Assembly: GCA_041666525.1 (NCBI GenBank)
Contig: JBAYGT010000003.1
Coordinates: forward strand, 1-64,000
Origin: JBAXTZ01 sp041666525
GTDB lineage: Bacteria; Bacillota; Negativicutes; JBAXTZ01
DNA length: 64,000 bases
Reading direction: 5' to 3'
Position 1 is the stretch's first letter. Every line of letters starts with the position of its first letter. A program made the translations under genes and the position numbers. Below the pieces are notes generated by a model. The model had not been told where the DNA came from. It ran no database searches and saw only the letters and a list, made by a program, of their open reading frames with translations. This document shows positions 34,918-43,852 of this stretch, piece after piece.

Positions 34918-34942
34918 TTCAATAAAAATTATGGGGGATTGG

Positions 34943-35845
34943 ATGAAAAAGGTTGTTTTGATTTTGTTCATATTGGCGTTATGTCTGTCGGCTATAGCAG
35001 TAGCGCAAGCCGGCCCATATCTTACACCGCTGGAATTGAAGCCGCCGGGGCAGATGATTGTGAACATGGCGGAGTATCACAACTGGTATTTTTTGAGCGA
35101 TAGCCAGCGGAGTCAGGACGTCCACAATATTAAGCACTTTTTTGATTATGGAGCCGATGCACCAAATTACAACAAAGCTGTTTTGCAAGGAATCGATAAA
35201 GTAATGGCAACCGCGCCAAACGGCGGCGGCTATTTTGTCGGATTGAGAGCTAACCCGCCGGAGTCACCGCTTGGTTATGATTTAAAATTCGGGAAATATT
35301 CGTTGCTCACACCACCGCGCAGTACCAGTTATTGCAGCGGGTCATCTTACGGCGTATTTATCGAGGCGTTGAATATCATCAATCCCCGTTACAGTAACAG
35401 AATGACTGCGGCACAGCTTGAGGCTTGCCGGATGCAGGAACCGGACGGTGGGCGTCGTGACGACGATATCAAATTGTGGGGTTACTGGAACGATGATGTT
35501 TGGGGCATCCATCACGCGCTGATTGATTATACGCAAATGGGTGAAGTGGTTGCACCGTATGCTGCCAAGCCGGGTGATTTTATAAAGATTATGTGGAGTA
35601 AGTCGAGCGGACACTTTGTCGTATTTTTGGGCTGGGTTCGCGGTGCCAATAATCAACCGGTTGCTATCCGCTATTGGTCAAGTCAGCCGGGCACTAACGG
35701 ATTTGGTGAGCAGGAAAGCAGCATTAGTAAAATCTATTCGATTTTATTTGTGCGGTTGACTTATCCCGATAACATCACGAAATTTGATCCGGACTACAAA
35801 GTTAATATCTGGAATGTTATGGATGCCGGCTATGTTCTAAAATAG
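34943..35845 (+). CDS. secreted protein with Cys/His papain-like (NlpC/CHAP-like) pattern
   Basis: A 300-residue protein with a signal peptide (1-23). I do not recognise a close family. Cys131 in a helix-start context (YCSGSSYGVFIEAL) and His224 in PGDFIKI...GHFVVFLGW fit the Cys-His arrangement of NlpC/P60 or CHAP-type peptidases, so a wall hydrolase or amidase is possible. The start at 34943 has a GGGGGA site. A strong terminator follows. Function is inference from motif spacing alone. Confidence 0.6.
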   Translation: MKKVVLILFILALCLSAIAVAQAGPYLTPLELKPPGQMIVNMAEYHNWYFLSDSQRSQDVHNIKHFFDYGADAPNYNKAVLQGIDKVMATAPNGGGYFVGLRANPPESPLGYDLKFGKYSLLTPPRSTSYCSGSSYGVFIEALNIINPRYSNRMTAAQLEACRMQEPDGGRRDDDIKLWGYWNDDVWGIHHALIDYTQMGEVVAPYAAKPGDFIKIMWSKSSGHFVVFLGWVRGANNQPVAIRYWSSQPGTNGFGEQESSISKIYSILFVRLTYPDNITKFDPDYKVNIWNVMDAGYVLK

Positions 35846-35867
35846 GCTGGTCAAAACTGCGCTTTGG

Positions 35868-35913
35868 GCAAAAATCCTGCAAATCGGCATCGGTTTGCAG
35901 GATTTTTGCATTT
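35868..35913 (+). terminator. intrinsic terminator after the secreted Cys/His protein
   Basis: A 16-bp perfect inverted repeat (35868-35883 with 35894-35909) with a 10-base loop. T-rich stem end suits terminator function on both strands. Confidence 0.85.
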
Positions 35914-35961
35914 AGTGGCGAATTAGTTTACTTATAATTATATTCCTTTAGGAGGCTGATT

Positions 35962-36576
35962 GTGATCAGGAGAATGTTTGCTTTGGTTACAGCATTGTTA
36001 CTATTCACCAGTGCAGCTTGCGCTGTTACAAATGGCGAAGCAGCACAGTATACCAAACGCGCGGCAGACGCTGCCGCAAGCGGCGATTGGAAAACGGCCG
36101 CCACCGATTATCAATTAGCAATTGAGCTGAGCCAACCTAATGTTGATGGTGAGCTTTATCACCAGTTGGCGTTGTGCTACGGTCAAATGCGTAATTTTCA
36201 TGATGCCTTGATAAATTTCGATTTAGCGATAAAAACTAGTCCGCTCAAACCCGTTTATTTTTATGACCGCGGTATTACCAATAATTTTGTCGGTGATACC
36301 AATCATGCGCTGGAAGATCTTACTCAGGCAATCGCGTTGAACAATGATTATGTCGACGCTTATTATGCGCGCGGTATTGTGTATGGCGAACGTGGTGACT
36401 ATGAATTAGCGATGAAAGATTTTGACTGGGTGGTTCAGAAACGGCCAAAAGATTATCGGGCTTACTATTGGCGCGGAAAAATCGATTTTTTGCAGGGCAA
36501 CAAAACTTCAGCTAACAAAGAATATGCTCAGGCAGTGAAGCTGGCCGGGGTGCAGTTGCCGATTTATAGTAAATAG
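35962..36576 (+). CDS. secreted TPR-repeat protein
   Basis: A 204-residue protein: signal peptide (about 1-21, ending ACA) and four to five tetratricopeptide-type helical repeats (e.g. YHQLALCYGQMRNFHDALINFD, YYARGIVYGERGDYELAMKDFD). It is likely a periplasmic or membrane-associated scaffold; the partner is unknown. The start is GTG with a strong AGGAGG site; a TATAAT box at 35933-35938 may be its promoter. Confidence 0.85.
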   Translation: MIRRMFALVTALLLFTSAACAVTNGEAAQYTKRAADAAASGDWKTAATDYQLAIELSQPNVDGELYHQLALCYGQMRNFHDALINFDLAIKTSPLKPVYFYDRGITNNFVGDTNHALEDLTQAIALNNDYVDAYYARGIVYGERGDYELAMKDFDWVVQKRPKDYRAYYWRGKIDFLQGNKTSANKEYAQAVKLAGVQLPIYSK

Positions 36577-36577
36577 C

Positions 36578-36625
36578 GGCTGTTGAAAAGCGACTTGAAT
36601 ATAGCCCCTTATGAACAGCCTTTTG
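36578..36625 (+). terminator. weak inverted repeat before the permease
   Basis: GGCTGTT (36578-36584) pairs with AACAGCC (36614-36620), followed by TTTTG. The loop is long (29 bases), so it may be a weak terminator or a protein-binding site rather than a strong stop. Confidence 0.35.
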
Positions 36626-36642
36626 TAAAGGAGAGTTGAAAA

Positions 36643-38046
36643 ATGGATAGCGAAAAGGAAGTAAAACTTTTCAACGAGGACGAAGCGCTAAAACGCGGTA
36701 TGAAATCGCGGCATCTGGCGATGATTGCGATCGGTGGTACGATTGGTTCAACGCTGTTTTTGGGATTGGGCGATATTGTGCGGACTGCCGGCCCGTTTGG
36801 CGCAACGCTGGCGTTTGTTGTCGGCGGTATCATTATGCTGCTGGCGTTACTTAGTTTGTCGGAGATGGCGGTAGCGATGCCGATATCCGGGTCGTTTCAA
36901 GCTTATGCGTCAAAATTCATTTCACCGTTTGCAGGTTTTGCTACCGGTTGGTTGTATTGGCTGAACTGGGGAACTTCGGCGACGGCGGCGTTGGTTGCGG
37001 CCTCGATTCTGATGCGTAATTGGTATCCGGGTGTTGCTGAGTGGACATGGTGTGTGGGTATTGCCGTGATATTATGTATAATCAACATGCTGTCATCTAA
37101 AGCCTTTGGTGAAGCGGAATTTTGGTTTGCCGGTATCAAAGTAGTGGCGATAATAATTTTCATTATTGTCGGCGGAGCGGTATTGTTCGGTATCTGGCCG
37201 GTGGTCGGGCAGAATATTGCCGGATTTTCGGCATTTACTAAAGACGGCTATTTTCCTAACGGAATATTTCCGGTGTTTTTGACGATGATTTTAGTTGTTT
37301 GTTCCTTTCAAGGCGCGGAGTTAGTCGGTATCGCCGCCGGTGAATCAGAGAATGCCGAAAAAAACGTACCCAAAGCAATTAAGAACGTCGGGCTGCGGAT
37401 ATTGCTGTTTTATATTCTCGCGACCATTGTGGTGGCCTGTATCGTTCCCTACAAAGACGCCAATGTCAGCGTCAGTCCGTTTGCTCAAGTGTTTTCAATT
37501 ATTGGCATCCCCTATGCAACGGACGTTATGAATTTTGTCATTATTACCAGTTGTCTGTCGAGTATCAATTCGGCGTTATATGCTTGCTCGCGACTATTAT
37601 GGTCGATGGCGCGTGAGCGGCTGGCACCGGTTTTTTTGGGTTATGTCAACAAGAGCGGTGTGCCGTTTAACGGCGTTTTGTTGACCGCCGGGTTGATGAT
37701 GGTTGCATTGCTGGTTAAAGTGTTTGGCGCGGAGCAGCTGTTCATCATGATGATTGCCGCGAGCGGCCTGATTGGTTGTTTGATTTGGATAATAATTTCC
37801 TGGAGTCAAATCGGTTTTAGAAACTATTTAAAGCGTCAAGGCGGAAGCGCCAAACAGCTTAAATTCAAAACATCATTTTACCCGCTGGTACCAATTGCCG
37901 GTATTGTCGCCAATGTTGTGATTGTCTGCGGAATGTGGTTTGATGAGAGCCTGCGGCTGGTGTTATATTCTGGCGGTGTTTGTGTAGTGTTGATTACTGT
38001 CAGTTATTTCGCAATTGTAAAAATGCGGCGCAAAGCGCTAAGATAA
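36643..38046 (+). CDS. AAT-family amino acid permease next to HPAD genes
   Basis: A 467-residue transporter with about twelve membrane segments, of the amino acid transporter (AAT) branch of the APC superfamily: GGTIGSTLFLGLG near the N-terminus, SGSFQAYASKFISPFAGFATGW, SFQGAELVGIAAGESENAEKN. Its stop is 15 bases before hpdB, so it is probably in the HPAD operon. By context it may import tyrosine or another aromatic amino acid whose breakdown yields 4-hydroxyphenylacetate (inference). Confidence 0.88.
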   Translation: MDSEKEVKLFNEDEALKRGMKSRHLAMIAIGGTIGSTLFLGLGDIVRTAGPFGATLAFVVGGIIMLLALLSLSEMAVAMPISGSFQAYASKFISPFAGFATGWLYWLNWGTSATAALVAASILMRNWYPGVAEWTWCVGIAVILCIINMLSSKAFGEAEFWFAGIKVVAIIIFIIVGGAVLFGIWPVVGQNIAGFSAFTKDGYFPNGIFPVFLTMILVVCSFQGAELVGIAAGESENAEKNVPKAIKNVGLRILLFYILATIVVACIVPYKDANVSVSPFAQVFSIIGIPYATDVMNFVIITSCLSSINSALYACSRLLWSMARERLAPVFLGYVNKSGVPFNGVLLTAGLMMVALLVKVFGAEQLFIMMIAASGLIGCLIWIIISWSQIGFRNYLKRQGGSAKQLKFKTSFYPLVPIAGIVANVVIVCGMWFDESLRLVLYSGGVCVVLITVSYFAIVKMRRKALR

Positions 38047-38061
38047 ATGTTGGAGTAGATT

Positions 38062-40662
38062 ATGAAAATTTCTGTTCGTGCCGCTAAATTACGGGAGCAG
38101 TATTTTAATACGTTGAGTACGGCTAGTTTGGAATTTCCCTACTGGTATTCGCGAAAATATGATGAGCTAAATTATGAAATTCCGGTTGTGCGCCGGGCGG
38201 AGGCCTTGAAGTGTGCTTTCTCGAATATTCCTACAACAATCTGGCCTGACGAATTGCTAATCGGGAGCAAGACTGCTGACTACCGCGGCTCGTTTCCAAT
38301 GCCCTGGCTGTCAGCAGGTTATTTTACCGCGCGCGCCAAAGAGTTTTTGCAAGCAGCAGATTTGGCAGAAGCAGCGAGTGACTGTGAGCAATTTGGTGCC
38401 GGTGGCGGCAATGTTACGCAGAGTTTCGGCAAAGTACTGTCGATTGCCGGAAAATTTGGAATGCGGGCCGAAAATATTCCTGCGCTAGTTAAACTTGCCG
38501 AAAACTGGGAAAATCGTTCGGTGGAAGATTTAGGGCGCCGTTATGAAAAAATCGTGCCGGAATATCAGGAAAAAGAACGGATTATGGAGTCACTCATTTG
38601 TATGTTCGATTCCGGATATACGCTGCCGCAGGGACGTGAGGTTATCAATTATTTTTATCCGCTACAATACGGTTACGATGATTTGATCGAACATTGTGAG
38701 GACATGGCAGCAAGCGTTGCCGGTAGCGCCGATGGTGATGGAATTGTTGGCATGGATCGGCTGTATTTTTATATTGCGGCAAAAATTGTGTTGCAAGGCA
38801 TACAGCAGTGGTATCTGAATTATGCCAGGGAAGCGCGGCGATTGGCGGGCAAGTTGCCGAGCAAGTCGGGTGAGTTACTTGAAATAGCTGCAATTATGGA
38901 GCATATCGCGCACAAACCGCCGGAAACCTTTCGTCAGGCGTTGCAATTGATTTATCTTGTGCATATCGCGGCGCTCAATGAAGATGCAATTTCTGGATTG
39001 TCACCGGGACGGATCGGGCAAGTGCTGTATCCATACTTTGAACAGGATAGCTTAAGCGGTCGCATTACTGAAACTCAGGTGATTGAGTTATTGGAATGTT
39101 ATCGCGTCAAAATGACCTGTATTGACTGTTTTGCTTCGACCGGTGTCGTGGGCGGTGTATTGTCCGGCAATACTTTTAACAATGTTTGTGTCGGCGGTTT
39201 GACCAAAGACGGCCAGTCGGCGGAAAATCGCCTGGAAGAGTTGATAATCGAAACCGGCATGTCTTGCCAGACCACCCAACCGACACTGACGGTATTGTAT
39301 GATGAAAAACTGAGCGAAGGCTTTTTGTTGAAAGCGGCTGAATGTGTCAAAACCGGCGTTGGCTATCCGGCGTGGGTAAACAACCGTAATGCCATGGACT
39401 TTCTGCTCAAGCAATACGGGACAGAAGGAATGACGCTTGAAGAAGCGCGGTCGGTCGCAATCGGCGGCTGTTTGGAAACTTCGCCTTGTTGCTGGCATAT
39501 GCTGAATTTACACGGCAAAAACTATACCATTCCCGGCGGGGCCGGTCAGCCGACCAGCGTCGGGGTTCATTTCATTGCCAATCCGAAAGTATTGGAGCTT
39601 GTGCTTAATAATGGCTATGACGAGCGAACAGCGCGGCAGGTGTTGCAGCCGCATAACCATGAATTAGCCGACTATTCGGAATTATGGCAGACGTTTTGTG
39701 ACTACTACGAACAAATTGTTGATGTGCTGGTAAAAACCAATAATATCCAGCATGATATTTGGCGCAAACAAAACATGGCGGTATATAGTTCATTGCTCAA
39801 ACCGGATTGTTTGGAAATTGGGCAGCATATCGGAAATATGGGTTACCGGTACAACGCAACCTATAATGTTGAAAGTTGCGGACAAGTCAACACAATTAAC
39901 AGTTTGGCAGCTTTGAAAAAACTGGTTTACGAAGACAAAAAATATACACTTTTGGAACTGCGCGAAGCAATGAAAGAAAATTTTGGCTACATGACTGCAC
40001 AGGCTGCCGGTAATTTTTCGATGTTGATGCAAAAAAAACGTGCCGATTACGACGGGCGCTATGATGAGATTCATTTTAACTGCAAAAAAGCCCCGAAATT
40101 CGGAAACGCTAACCAGTATACCGATGAGCTGTTTTTGCAGTACGAACAGTGGTTTTGCGAGATGTGCCGCAACTATCAGTCGCTGTATGCAGAGCCGCTG
40201 TATGCTTGCCAAATCTCGGTATCGACCCATGGCGCTCAGGGGATGGTGACGCAGGCAACGCCGGACGGACGGTTGAGCGGCACTACCTTTGCTGATGGTT
40301 CTGTTTCGGCGTATCCGGGTACGGATACCGAAGGTGTTTATGCATTGATGACTTCAGCAACTTGCTGGGATCAGCCGCAGTCACAAAATTCTCAATTAAA
40401 TCTTAAGCTGCATCCGACGGCGATAAGCGGCCGTGCCGGTACTAAAAAACTATTGGAGATCACGCGTGCTTATTTACGCAAAGGTGGTTTCCATGTACAA
40501 TACAATGTTGTTGATTCAAAAACTTTGTTAGCTGCACAGGCGCACCCTGAAGAGCATCGTGAACTGATGGTACGGGTTGCCGGATTTACTCAATATTGGG
40601 TGGAAATCAGCAAACCGATTCAAGACGAAGTTATTGCGCGGACGCAGTATGAGAAAGTGTAG
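38062..40662 (+). CDS. hpdB: 4-hydroxyphenylacetate decarboxylase, glycyl radical subunit
   Basis: An 866-residue glycyl radical enzyme. The catalytic C-x-E is Cys470-Glu472 in GGCLETSPC and the radical glycine is Gly841 in RVAGFTQYW, 25 residues from the end. The spacing agrees with the known Clostridium scatologenes enzyme (Cys503/Glu505, Gly873). The family decarboxylates 4-hydroxyphenylacetate to p-cresol. The decisive context is the small iron-sulfur subunit and activase that follow, in the order B-C-A seen in Clostridioides difficile. No signal peptide; cytoplasmic. Oxygen-sensitive chemistry implies an anaerobe. Confidence 0.92.
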   Translation: MKISVRAAKLREQYFNTLSTASLEFPYWYSRKYDELNYEIPVVRRAEALKCAFSNIPTTIWPDELLIGSKTADYRGSFPMPWLSAGYFTARAKEFLQAADLAEAASDCEQFGAGGGNVTQSFGKVLSIAGKFGMRAENIPALVKLAENWENRSVEDLGRRYEKIVPEYQEKERIMESLICMFDSGYTLPQGREVINYFYPLQYGYDDLIEHCEDMAASVAGSADGDGIVGMDRLYFYIAAKIVLQGIQQWYLNYAREARRLAGKLPSKSGELLEIAAIMEHIAHKPPETFRQALQLIYLVHIAALNEDAISGLSPGRIGQVLYPYFEQDSLSGRITETQVIELLECYRVKMTCIDCFASTGVVGGVLSGNTFNNVCVGGLTKDGQSAENRLEELIIETGMSCQTTQPTLTVLYDEKLSEGFLLKAAECVKTGVGYPAWVNNRNAMDFLLKQYGTEGMTLEEARSVAIGGCLETSPCCWHMLNLHGKNYTIPGGAGQPTSVGVHFIANPKVLELVLNNGYDERTARQVLQPHNHELADYSELWQTFCDYYEQIVDVLVKTNNIQHDIWRKQNMAVYSSLLKPDCLEIGQHIGNMGYRYNATYNVESCGQVNTINSLAALKKLVYEDKKYTLLELREAMKENFGYMTAQAAGNFSMLMQKKRADYDGRYDEIHFNCKKAPKFGNANQYTDELFLQYEQWFCEMCRNYQSLYAEPLYACQISVSTHGAQGMVTQATPDGRLSGTTFADGSVSAYPGTDTEGVYALMTSATCWDQPQSQNSQLNLKLHPTAISGRAGTKKLLEITRAYLRKGGFHVQYNVVDSKTLLAAQAHPEEHRELMVRVAGFTQYWVEISKPIQDEVIARTQYEKV

Positions 40663-40707
40663 TTCGGTATAAAAGTAAAAATATGATGAGATAAGATGGG
40701 AGAAAAT

Positions 40708-40971
40708 ATGCTAATTCATGGTTTGTGTGATAATTATATTCCTGTTGATGCCGCAAAAGGCAGCTGTGCGATTTCCGGGCAACCGGTGGTGTTTGACGGA
40801 GAAAGTTGCGGTAATTTTATCGCTGCGCCGCATTGTTTGAATTGTAAACATTTTCTTGATGTTAAGACCAGTGAATTAGGGGAATGTTCGGGATTTGGCA
40901 AAGTCGCCTGGGTCTATCCGACAATGCGGGCAAGGAATTGCGAGAAGTATGTTAACTGCAAAAATATTTGA
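40708..40971 (+). CDS. hpdC: 4-hydroxyphenylacetate decarboxylase, small iron-sulfur subunit
   Basis: An 87-residue protein specific to HPAD. It carries the ligands for two 4Fe-4S clusters with the known spacing: His4, Cys7, Cys20, Cys34 and Cys43, Cys46, Cys60, Cys78. The known subunit uses one His plus three Cys and then four Cys. Among glycyl radical enzymes this subunit marks HPAD, separating it from indoleacetate and phenylacetate decarboxylases. The start at 40708 is preferred to 40696 because GGGAG lies before it and the length then fits the family. It overlaps hpdA by 23 bases. Confidence 0.93.
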   Translation: MLIHGLCDNYIPVDAAKGSCAISGQPVVFDGESCGNFIAAPHCLNCKHFLDVKTSELGECSGFGKVAWVYPTMRARNCEKYVNCKNI

Positions 40972-41869
40972 TATTCAGAGCTTTTCCACGCACGACGGAC
41001 CGGGTTGCCGGACAGTCGTATTCTTCAAGGGCTGTCCGTTGAAGTGTCGCTGGTGTGCGAATCCGGAAGGAATGTATCCGTATCAGGAGATTATGTGGCG
41101 TGAATCCAAATGCAACGGTTGCGGGCGTTGTGCTGCAGCCTGTGCTAAAGACGCGTTGATATATATTGACGGAAAAATTCAACGGCAACGGAGCAAGTGC
41201 CGCAGTTGCGAAACATTTGCTTGCGCAGCAAGTTGTTTTTCTGATGCGCTTATTCCAAGCAGCAAGACCTACACAGTTTCCGAATTGATGGATGTGTTGC
41301 GGCGGGATCGTGAGTTTTGGGGTGAACAGGGCGGTGTGACGTTTAGCGGCGGTGAACCGTTCGCACAATTTAAGTTTTTGGAGCAAGTTGTACGCGGTTG
41401 CATAACCGAATATATGGATACGGCGATTGAAACGAGTGCTTATGCCAAAACCTTTGACTTTGTGCGGGTAATGCAGTGGCTGGATTTTGTATTTATCGAT
41501 ATCAAACATATGAATGACGCCAAACACAAAGCGGCAACCGGGCTCGGTAACGGTTTGATTTTAAACAATATTTCGATGCTGGCAATGCAACAACAGCATC
41601 CACGTATCGTGATAAGGATTCCGGTTGTGCCCGGTTATAATGACGATGAACAGAACATGATGGAAACGGCGAAGTTCATGAAGGCGAATAAATTATCCGA
41701 GATAAATCTGCTGCCGTTCCACAATCTGGGTGAGTCAAAATGGCGGCAGTTGGGCTTGCCGTATTTTTATGAGGGCAAACCGGGAATTGCGGCAGAAAAT
41801 CTGAACCGGCTGGCGAAAATTTTTGAAGCCCAGGGGATCAAGTGTTATTGTGGCGCAACGGAGTGGTAA
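40949..41869 (+). CDS. hpdA: HPAD activating enzyme (radical SAM)
   Basis: A 306-residue glycyl radical enzyme activase. The radical SAM motif is GCPLKCRWC preceded by a C-x-T stretch, followed by a ferredoxin-like insert with two Cys groups (CNGCGRCAAAC and CRSCETFACAASC) and then GVTFSGGEP. It uses SAM to place the radical on Gly841 of HpdB. The start at 40949 has a GAGAAG site within the end of hpdC. The insert distinguishes it from the short PFL activase. Confidence 0.92.
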   Translation: MLTAKIFDIQSFSTHDGPGCRTVVFFKGCPLKCRWCANPEGMYPYQEIMWRESKCNGCGRCAAACAKDALIYIDGKIQRQRSKCRSCETFACAASCFSDALIPSSKTYTVSELMDVLRRDREFWGEQGGVTFSGGEPFAQFKFLEQVVRGCITEYMDTAIETSAYAKTFDFVRVMQWLDFVFIDIKHMNDAKHKAATGLGNGLILNNISMLAMQQQHPRIVIRIPVVPGYNDDEQNMMETAKFMKANKLSEINLLPFHNLGESKWRQLGLPYFYEGKPGIAAENLNRLAKIFEAQGIKCYCGATEW

Positions 41870-41903
41870 ATGGGAAGATTGGACAGCGGGGATTGGAGCT
41901 TGA

Positions 41904-42179
41904 ATGACGGAAACAAAATATCTTCGGAATGCGAAAGTAGCAGCAGTAAATTTTGGCGACGAAAAAGCGTTGCTAAACGTGCAAACGGGAAAGTATTTAT
42001 ATTTAAATGAAACTGGTTCACGACTCTGGGATTTATTAGAAAATTCCCGGACACTGCCAGAATTGTCGAATCTGATGTTTTTAGAATATGAGACTGAAGT
42101 GGATACGGCGCGCAAGAAAATCGAAAAATTTATTGAAAAAGCACTGGCGGCCAAAGTAATAATGGCAATAAATGAGTAA
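41904..42179 (+). CDS. PqqD-family peptide-recognition protein
   Basis: A 91-residue protein of the PqqD/RRE fold: N-terminal strands (FGDEKALLNVQTGKYLYLNETGSRLWDLLE) and C-terminal helices with a Y-x-E-V-D motif. Members bind RiPP leader peptides, but stand-alone copies also sit beside HPr-kinase-like and NTP_transf_5 genes in clusters of unknown role. It overlaps the next gene by eight bases. I saw no peptide precursor ORF between 41870 and 41903. Confidence 0.8.
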   Translation: MTETKYLRNAKVAAVNFGDEKALLNVQTGKYLYLNETGSRLWDLLENSRTLPELSNLMFLEYETEVDTARKKIEKFIEKALAAKVIMAINE

Positions 42180-43299
42180 GAATATCGATGTGCTCAATCG
42201 CGAAACCAGGTTGTTGCTAAAGTTTCTTCAAGACAATGCTAATCAAAATGATGTCGAGGGAATTGACGCGGAGAAATTTTTTGAAACTTGTCAAAGACAC
42301 CGGCTGGTTAATATTATTTGCCAGCGGCATGCGCAGCAAGTAGCTTTCTTGCCGCGCATAATTCGCCAGCGGTTGGTTGAAGAAAATCGCAAGAGCAGCT
42401 TGCGGCAATTACAGAATATTGCCGCAATGGAGCGAGTTTGTGCTGAATTTGCCAGATTAGGCATTCGCTATCAGCTAATAAAAGGTGCAGTACTTGCACG
42501 GCTGTTGTATGATGATGTCGGCGCCCGAATGTCACGGGATGTCGATTTTATTATTTGTCAGCCGCATTTCAATCAGGCTTGCGCCGTTCTCGAAAAACTG
42601 GGCTATCAGACCAAAGATTTTGCAACTGCGATGCATCATTCTTATGTCAACACTGATGATGTTATTGTTGAGCTGCATTCACAGCTTAGTGTATTTGGAA
42701 TGAAGCTGGACGGTTCGCAATCGGTCAGCGTAAAAATTGCAGGCCGTGACTACCAGGTTCCTGATGCTAACGAATATTTTGTCTATCTTTGTTACCACGG
42801 CGCAGTGCATGGTTGGTACAGGTTACTGTGGTTAGTGGATATTGTGGAATTCAGCGTTCAGAGTTCGAAGTTCGGTGTTGATTTTATAAAAATAGCTGCT
42901 ATAGCAAAAAAATACGGACTGCTAGATGTCGTCGGCCAAGCTTTGGTTTTGGCATGCGAGCTATTGGGCGCCGAAATTCCCGAAACTTTTTGTATCAGTA
43001 AACGGGCAGAATTATTGGCGGCTGATGCGTGGGAATTGGCGATTATTCGCGATTGTTCTATGGACGATTGTTTTAGTTTTATTTTGCAGCCCAAGCGTGA
43101 ATTTTTATATCAATTGCGGGTACAAGGAAATATTCGGAACAGGTTGATTTATTTATTAACTCCTACGGTGGAAGATCGGCGGCAGTTTGCTTTGCCGGAG
43201 CGCTTTGCCTGGTTGTATTATTGCATCAGGCCGATTTTATTGTTAAAACGGATGTCGAAAAAAATAAGAAATCTCCGAAAATTCAATTTGCGAAAGTGA
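42172..43299 (+). CDS. NTP_transf_5-type nucleotidyltransferase-like protein
   Basis: A 375-residue protein of the uncharacterised nucleotidyltransferase family (PF14907-like). The core is GIRYQLIKGAVLARLLYDD followed by SRDVDFII, with acidic residues in the place of the DxD metal motif. The helical C-terminal half has no assigned role. It is coupled to the PqqD gene. In other genomes such pairs adjoin an HPr-kinase-like gene; here that kinase is at 63.5 kb. Substrate unknown. Confidence 0.75.
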   Translation: MSKNIDVLNRETRLLLKFLQDNANQNDVEGIDAEKFFETCQRHRLVNIICQRHAQQVAFLPRIIRQRLVEENRKSSLRQLQNIAAMERVCAEFARLGIRYQLIKGAVLARLLYDDVGARMSRDVDFIICQPHFNQACAVLEKLGYQTKDFATAMHHSYVNTDDVIVELHSQLSVFGMKLDGSQSVSVKIAGRDYQVPDANEYFVYLCYHGAVHGWYRLLWLVDIVEFSVQSSKFGVDFIKIAAIAKKYGLLDVVGQALVLACELLGAEIPETFCISKRAELLAADAWELAIIRDCSMDDCFSFILQPKREFLYQLRVQGNIRNRLIYLLTPTVEDRRQFALPERFAWLYYCIRPILLLKRMSKKIRNLRKFNLRK

Positions 43300-43306
43300 A
43301 GGTAAT

Positions 43307-43837
43307 ATGTACTCAAAAGAAAAGTGTCTGGAAACATTAAATCAATTTATATCCGAACCGCATTTAATTAAACATTCGTTGGCGGTGGGTGCAGCGATGC
43401 GGTATTACGCGGAGTTGTATGGTGAAGATGTCGAATATTGGCAGGCGGTCGGTTTGCTACACGACGCCGATTTTGAAAAATTTCCCGACGAACATCCGCG
43501 GCACACCGCTGAATTGTTAGCGCCATTGGGTTATGCGGAACAATTTATTGCGGATATTGTTTCGCACTGTTGGGAGTGGGATGCCGGACGCAGCCGGTTG
43601 CAAAAAACGTTGGCGGCGGTCGATGAAATGACCGGATTTGTTACCGCCTGTGCGCTGGTGCGGCCGGATAAGTCGCTGGAAAATCTGGAAGTAAAATCGG
43701 TAATGAAGAAGCTGAAAGATAAGGCATTTGCCCGTGCTGTTGACCGTGATGATTTACGGGCGGGCGCGGCACTGTTGGAGTTACTGGTCGAAGAACATAT
43801 CGAACATGTAAGGCTGGCATTGATAAAATATGTGTGA
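43307..43837 (+). CDS. HD-domain phosphohydrolase
   Basis: A 176-residue HD-superfamily protein. Metal motifs: His near residue 22 (HSLAVGAAMRYYAEL), the HD doublet in VGLLHDADFEKF, and HCWEWDAGR. It resembles the small COG2316-type hydrolases; substrate unknown. It starts eight bases after the NTP_transf_5 gene and 15 bases before namZ, so it may belong to that unit by proximity. Confidence 0.8.
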   Translation: MYSKEKCLETLNQFISEPHLIKHSLAVGAAMRYYAELYGEDVEYWQAVGLLHDADFEKFPDEHPRHTAELLAPLGYAEQFIADIVSHCWEWDAGRSRLQKTLAAVDEMTGFVTACALVRPDKSLENLEVKSVMKKLKDKAFARAVDRDDLRAGAALLELLVEEHIEHVRLALIKYV

Positions 43838-43852
43838 AATGAGGAAGCAGAT

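Noticed and set aside
41870..43299. Lasso peptide gene cluster
   Set aside because: No precursor, transglutaminase-like protease or asparagine-synthetase-like cyclase is in the window; PqqD and NTP_transf_5 alone are not enough.
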